This document shows positions 6,807-10,263 of a DNA stretch of 10,263 nucleotides, one piece after another; within the stretch, counting starts at the first letter, position 1, and the number at the start of each line of letters is the position of its first letter. The translations under genes were made by a program, and so were the position numbers. A model generated the notes under the pieces. The model made no database searches. It worked only from the letters and a program-made list of their open reading frames with translations, and was not told the origin of the DNA. This stretch comes from Treponema sp. GTDB taxonomy: Bacteria > Spirochaetota > Spirochaetia > Treponematales > Treponemataceae. The stretch covers positions 1 through 10,263 of the forward strand of contig JAILNT010000114.1 of NCBI GenBank assembly GCA_024691265.1, read 5' to 3'.

Positions 6807-7309
6807 GCATCTTGAGTTTTTGTGTCTTCCGTAATATTTATAAGGTTATCCTTATTTTTTTGCCAGTCCTCTTCTGACATTTTATAGATAATATAATAAG
6901 TTACTATTTCTTCTTTAGAATTATCTTTTTCTCTTATCCAAAAATCTGTTACTTTAATAAAGCCTGATAGAGAAATAGTATCAATATTTTCAATATTTGT
7001 ATAACTTTCTTCTAGTAATTTTCTTTTACAATTTTGCATTGCATAAAGCTTAGCAGTTTTTTCTGCCATAGAAATATTTTTATCTTCTGCTTTTGCATAT
7101 AAAATCTTATCAGTTTCAGCTATATTAAACTTTTTTCTAAGCTTGCTAGTTTTTTCGTTTTCAAATAAATCTTTTAACCAATCTGGTGAAGAATCTGCTT
7201 CTAAAGCCATATTTTTGTAGTCTATTAATACCTTTTCATTTGCAGATAAATCTATTAACAAAAATGAAGAAAGAAACAATAAACTAAAAAATGCCCGCCT
7301 TAAAAACAT
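6797..7309 (-). CDS. Small exported LPP20-like protein
   Basis: Predicted secreted protein of 170 residues, last gene of the envelope cluster. With the start at ATG 7309, a perfect AGGAGG lies 8 bases upstream. A longer reading from GTG 7318 adds three residues but overlaps that ribosome binding site, so I reject it. A signal peptide of about 23 residues (MFLRRAFFSLLFLSSFLLIDLSA) has a likely signal peptidase I site and no lipobox cysteine. The mature part follows an LPP20-like order: PDWL near the N-terminus, a YAKAEDKNISMAEKTAKLYA stretch resembling the GxGxA...A...A segment, then GFIKVTDFWI and a closing VTYYIIYKMSEEDW strand. It is probably a diverged relative of the neighbouring LPP20 gene. 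The upstream gene ends 31 bases before this start. Function unknown. Confidence 0.8.
   Translation of the reverse strand: MFLRRAFFSLLFLSSFLLIDLSANEKVLIDYKNMALEADSSPDWLKDLFENEKTSKLRKKFNIAETDKILYAKAEDKNISMAEKTAKLYAMQNCKRKLLEESYTNIENIDTISLSGFIKVTDFWIREKDNSKEEIVTYYIIYKMSEEDWQKNKDNLINITEDTKTQDAQT
6840..6861 (+). terminator. Possible metA terminator inside the convergent gene
   Basis: ATAAGG (6840-6845) and CCTTAT (6850-6855) form a 6-bp stem with a TTAT loop, followed directly by a run of seven T on the plus strand. It lies about 34 bases after the metA stop and within the 3' coding part of the minus-strand gene. The stem is weak (two G-C pairs), so this is a candidate only. Confidence 0.45.
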
Positions 7310-7340
7310 TTTCTTCACCTCCTATGTAGATAATTTCAGC

Positions 7341-8405
7341 TTAGAATGATGTGAATGACTGTAAATAATCGTTGAATTGTTTAACGAAAGTATCCTTCAT
7401 TTTTTTCACAATAGAATTCTTTGCTCTTTGTTTGGCATTTTCGATTGTAGGAGAACCTTCTCTACCATTAAAGTTAAATGGTATTAAATCTTCACCTATA
7501 GAAGAATCTGTTAAAACTCCATCTACAGCATATTCACAGAATTTTATAGAGCCATTTGCACTTTCAGATTCTGTTAAATATATTTCACAACGAACTACAT
7601 AACGTTCATTTGAACCAGATGTAGTATTAAATCCAGATGATGATAATGCTGTAGCTATACTTTTAGCAATTCTACCATCATTATCAATAGATTTATCTAT
7701 ATCTATACAGATTGGAATATTAACAGCACAATCACGAAGCTTTTTCTGTATTGAAGCTACTGCATATTCATTATTTCTAAGCGGAGTCGCTGCACTCGAT
7801 TTTATTACAGACAGTCTTTTTATAAGTCCATCTGTTACTAATGCTATGTCTTTAGCAAAATCAAGGCGAGCATAATTGTCAATAGTATATTTATCTTCGC
7901 TTGTAGCAACCTGCTTTAACAACAAGTTCATCTCTAATTGATTCTTATTTATCATATCTACATAAATCTGTGCTACTTTTTCAATATCGATAATAGCCAG
8001 TACATACCATGTAGAATGCTTTTCATCATAGTAAGAATCTTTTATCTCTACACCTATAAGATTTTCTTGATTAACATGTGTGAGAATGTTTTGAGAAAGA
8101 CTTGAATTAGAACCTGTTGAAACTTTTCCTTCCTGCTCTGCTAAAGTCATACGTTTTGAAGCTGCAGAAGAAGATGCTACGTCCATTCCAAATATTGATG
8201 CCAATTCTTCTACGGCTTTCAATTCAGCATTATCTCTATTTGCATCATCACCAACACCTGTATAATATGAAGATGAAGGATAAGCTTTATTTTTATCAGT
8301 CATCCATAATGGAACTTTTACTTTCTCTTTTCGTTTTGCATAAACACTTGATGCAACAGCAAGACACATAAAAACCGCAAGAATCAGTTTACTTATCTTA
8401 TACAT
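7341..8405 (-). CDS. LPP20-family exported protein with extra C-terminal domain
   Basis: Envelope protein of 354 residues. The signal peptide ends at about VYA-23; Cys14 sits inside the hydrophobic core without a normal lipobox, so a soluble periplasmic protein is more likely than a lipoprotein. The LPP20 domain covers about 30-150: VPLWM, YYTGVGDDANRDNAELKAVEELASIFG, then LIGVEIKDSYYDEKHSTWYVLAIIDIEKV. This family includes Helicobacter Lpp20 and the flagellar outer-membrane protein FlgP. A second region of about 225-345, with alternating helices and strands (DGRIAKSIATALSSSGF, YVVRCEIYLTES), is not one I recognise. An AGGGAG ribosome binding site lies about 6 bases upstream. The start overlaps the end of the COG3014 gene by 13 bases, so translation is probably coupled. 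Partner proteins are likely the cluster neighbours (inference). Confidence 0.85.
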   Translation of the reverse strand: MYKISKLILAVFMCLAVASSVYAKRKEKVKVPLWMTDKNKAYPSSSYYTGVGDDANRDNAELKAVEELASIFGMDVASSSAASKRMTLAEQEGKVSTGSNSSLSQNILTHVNQENLIGVEIKDSYYDEKHSTWYVLAIIDIEKVAQIYVDMINKNQLEMNLLLKQVATSEDKYTIDNYARLDFAKDIALVTDGLIKRLSVIKSSAATPLRNNEYAVASIQKKLRDCAVNIPICIDIDKSIDNDGRIAKSIATALSSSGFNTTSGSNERYVVRCEIYLTESESANGSIKFCEYAVDGVLTDSSIGEDLIPFNFNGREGSPTIENAKQRAKNSIVKKMKDTFVKQFNDYLQSFTSF

Positions 8406-9913
8406 GAAGACTCCCTAAAGATTACTTTACCAGATTCAATAATGACATTATCAATAATATCATTATATAGCAACTTATCCTTAGAATCATAATACTCTAC
8501 ATTTATAGAATATATACCAGGATTAAGATTTATTCCGCCAGCATTAGCTGTAGATGGCAAAGTTATAGATTGGCGTATATCAGCAACTTCAAAATCATCT
8601 GTTTTATCGATAGCAGCACTTACTGCAACAGTAGCCAAATTAGCTGCCAAAGCTCCAGAAGCCTCTCTTGCAGCCTTTATGGTTACAGCTCCTGCAGTTA
8701 TAGCCGCTGTCTTTTTCAAGATATTACGATAAACACTCTTTTTAAAGGCTTTATATGCTTTTGTATTTACATCTTTTGTTACAGAATCATCAAAATCTTC
8801 TAGTAAAGCCAATTCTGTTTGGCTCTTTTCCCCTGAAGCATTTGTTGCCGTAACTACAACTTTTACAATCTTTTTTTCAGGTCTTGTAAATTCTGGATAT
8901 ACAAATTTCAATCTGAAAAGAGGAAGTGTAATATCATTAATTGTTATAGGAGGCAAAAATTCCGTATCAGATGAAAAATCTCCTGGGAAATAGGTCACAT
9001 GCTCATTTCTACAACCAATAAGACCACTAAAAGCAAGTATTGTTATTCTTCCCATGCCTTCCGGTGCTGTTAAGTCACTGTCTAAGTCATAATCAGATTT
9101 TAATAACTTGAAAACTTTGCCTTGGCGAGAGATTTCATTCATAGCAAGATTTTTTACATCATAAGGAGCTGTTACATCATATAATTGCTGCTTATAAAGT
9201 GTTACAGCAACATATCTTTCTAATGCACTATCAGAAAAAACATCTGACGCAACAGGTTTCTTAGGTGCTCTAGAATTTACTTTCTGCATATCAACACCAA
9301 TGGTTGTAGCACTTTCAGAAGTTGATTTTCCCTCTTCTGCCTTTTCAGATTCATTTGCAATATCAGAATCAGATTCATTTTCAACTGCATAAGAAACATT
9401 TTCATAAACAGTCTGTTTTCTAACTAAATCTTTTATTTGAACAATTGCATTATTTAAATCACCTAAATCATAATAATTCAAAGCATTGAATACATTTACA
9501 TAGTGACTTTCATATATAGAGCCTGCATACTCTTTTGCATTATCATTTCCAATAGCAGCAAGTGCTCCTTTTGTAATACTTTTGGTAACTGAATCCATTA
9601 TAGCATTATTGGCTATAAATAGATTTTCAGCTGAAGCCTCATAATCTCCCATAAAATGCTGAAGAAATGCCTGGTCTAATTTATGTACTAAAGCATCATT
9701 ATTAGACTTTTTTCTTCCAATAAGGAAGCTATAAGCTTTTGTTAAATCACCTGTTGCAATAGCCTCGTCAAACTTTTCTTTTGAAAACTTTTTAGCTTTT
9801 ATTTTTTCTGTACTAGTAGCCTCTTTTGGAACAGACTTATTACTTGCACATGAAAATAGAAAAGTAGAAAGACAGACTGTAATAATACAAAAAATAACAC
9901 TTATTTTTTTCAT
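8393..9913 (-). CDS. COG3014-family lipoprotein with TPR-like N-terminal half
   Basis: Predicted membrane-anchored lipoprotein of 506 residues. A signal sequence ends in the spirochaete-style lipobox FLFSC with Cys22. Residues about 45-165 are helical and TPR-like, with family landmarks GDYEASAENLFIANNAI (89-105), NDNAKEYAGSIYESHYVNVFNALNYY and LGDLNNAIVQI. A low-complexity acidic/serine linker follows (about 176-215), then a C-terminal domain with an Ala/Gly-rich helix (about 403-435), ADIRQSITLP, and a beta-rich end (LNPGIYSINVEYYD). These match the uncharacterised COG3014 family, which I know only as an envelope protein of unknown function. The start is supported by AAGGGG 5-6 bases upstream. 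The terminator of the preceding LpoB-like gene ends about 20 bases before this start, leaving almost no room for a promoter. First full gene of the cluster; its stop overlaps the next gene. Confidence 0.87.
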   Translation of the reverse strand: MKKISVIFCIITVCLSTFLFSCASNKSVPKEATSTEKIKAKKFSKEKFDEAIATGDLTKAYSFLIGRKKSNNDALVHKLDQAFLQHFMGDYEASAENLFIANNAIMDSVTKSITKGALAAIGNDNAKEYAGSIYESHYVNVFNALNYYDLGDLNNAIVQIKDLVRKQTVYENVSYAVENESDSDIANESEKAEEGKSTSESATTIGVDMQKVNSRAPKKPVASDVFSDSALERYVAVTLYKQQLYDVTAPYDVKNLAMNEISRQGKVFKLLKSDYDLDSDLTAPEGMGRITILAFSGLIGCRNEHVTYFPGDFSSDTEFLPPITINDITLPLFRLKFVYPEFTRPEKKIVKVVVTATNASGEKSQTELALLEDFDDSVTKDVNTKAYKAFKKSVYRNILKKTAAITAGAVTIKAAREASGALAANLATVAVSAAIDKTDDFEVADIRQSITLPSTANAGGINLNPGIYSINVEYYDSKDKLLYNDIIDNVIIESGKVIFRESSCIR

Positions 9914-9932
9914 AATCCCCTTCTTCTACTAT

Positions 9933-9974
9933 AAAAAAAAGGCAATTCTAAAAGAATACACTCTTAAAATTGCC
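9933..9974 (-). terminator. Intrinsic terminator or attenuator after the LpoB-like gene
   Basis: On the minus strand, GGCAATTTTAAGAG (9974-9961) pairs with CTTTTAGAATTGCC (9954-9941) around a six-base loop: a 14-bp stem with two G-U pairs, followed by a run of eight T (9940-9933). It starts about 40 bases after the LpoB-like stop. It ends only about 20 bases before the COG3014 start codon, so partial read-through may set expression of the three genes downstream. Confidence 0.85.
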
Positions 9975-10014
9975 CTATAAACAACAACATAATTATCTTA
10001 ATCGCTAAATACCA

Positions 10015-10263
10015 TTACAATTTTGTTGAAGGACGAGAAACAATCTTTTTAATCTCATCATTCTGACCACTCCATACAATTACTGTAGTGCTAAGGTCAT
10101 GCATCTGCAATGTAACATAATAACGGCGAGTTCCTGTTTTTCCCTTGTTATCATACTGTACTACAGACTGTACTCTTCCAACAAACATGTAATCAGCACC
10201 TGTTTCATTTGCAATTGCTGCTGCTGTAGCTGGGTCTACGTTATCAATTTGCTGAAGTCTTTC
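10015..10263 (-). CDS. lpoB: LpoB-like penicillin-binding protein activator, C-terminal part
   Basis: The gene runs off the window; only the last 82 residues are visible, ending at TAA 10017-10015. The segment AIANETGADYMFVGRVQSV, then a short Gly/Lys-rich turn, RRYYVTLQMHDLSTTVIVWSG and a charged tail (QNDEIKKIVSRPSTKL) match the C-terminal fold of the LpoB/YcfM family. In E. coli, LpoB is an outer-membrane lipoprotein that activates the peptidoglycan synthase PBP1B. Whether that role holds in this organism is unknown, and related CsgG/TolB-N-like lipoproteins share this fold. The N-terminus, signal peptide and lipobox lie outside the window. First visible gene of the minus-strand envelope cluster. 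Confidence 0.75.
   Translation of the reverse strand, partial: ERLQQIDNVDPATAAAIANETGADYMFVGRVQSVVQYDNKGKTGTRRYYVTLQMHDLSTTVIVWSGQNDEIKKIVSRPSTKL

Noticed and set aside
8362..8366. Cys14 of the LPP20 protein as a lipoprotein anchor.
   Set aside because: It sits in the middle of the hydrophobic signal core, preceded by Met, without a small residue at -1. A signal peptidase I site (VYA) follows at residue 23.
8117..8803. Plus-strand open frames opposite the LPP20 and COG3014 genes.
   Set aside because: Low-complexity shadows (Leu/His- or Ser/Cys-rich) of real genes on the other strand.

Overview
This AT-rich window encodes proteins on both strands with dense, mostly minus-strand gene packing. 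It looks like bacterial chromosome from a Treponema-like spirochaete. That is an inference from the low GC content, the relaxed lipobox of one lipoprotein (F-L-F-S-C) and the gene content; nothing here proves the genus. I see no tRNA, rRNA, CRISPR array, insertion sequence or phage gene. No gene-free stretch exceeds about 150 bases.

Layout: (1) Positions 40-1926 (+) hold a long RelA/SpoT (p)ppGpp enzyme. Its synthetase domain looks intact, but its HD hydrolase site is degenerate and the C-terminal ACT domain is absent. (2) A bidirectional terminator separates it from sstT (1970-3181, -), a Na+/serine-threonine symporter with its own promoter. (3) A two-gene minus-strand operon follows: a hormone-sensitive-lipase-like alpha/beta hydrolase with a damaged catalytic triad (4905-5846), then a U32 'peptidase' of the TrhP/YegQ tRNA-hydroxylation type (3327-4883), ending at a strong hairpin terminator. 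(4) metA (5898-6806, +) is divergent from that operon. The 51 bases between them hold a perfect 12-bp inverted repeat whose two arms are each an extended -10 element pointing outward. Neither gene has a Shine-Dalgarno sequence, so both mRNAs may be leaderless. (5) Positions 6797-10263 (-) carry an envelope-protein gene cluster read right to left: the C-terminus of an LpoB-like protein (cut by the window edge), an intrinsic terminator, a COG3014 lipoprotein, an LPP20-family exported protein and a small LPP20-like exported protein. The last one overlaps metA tail to tail.

How they fit together: the first half is general physiology (stringent response, amino-acid uptake, tRNA wobble modification, methionine synthesis). 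MetA carries Glu111, which marks acetyl-CoA rather than succinyl-CoA use. The last 3.5 kb is the least understood part. It is a co-directional set of exported proteins and lipoproteins from families linked to peptidoglycan-synthase activation (LpoB) and outer-membrane or flagellar accessory structures (LPP20/FlgP), with a COG3014 protein of unknown function at its centre.
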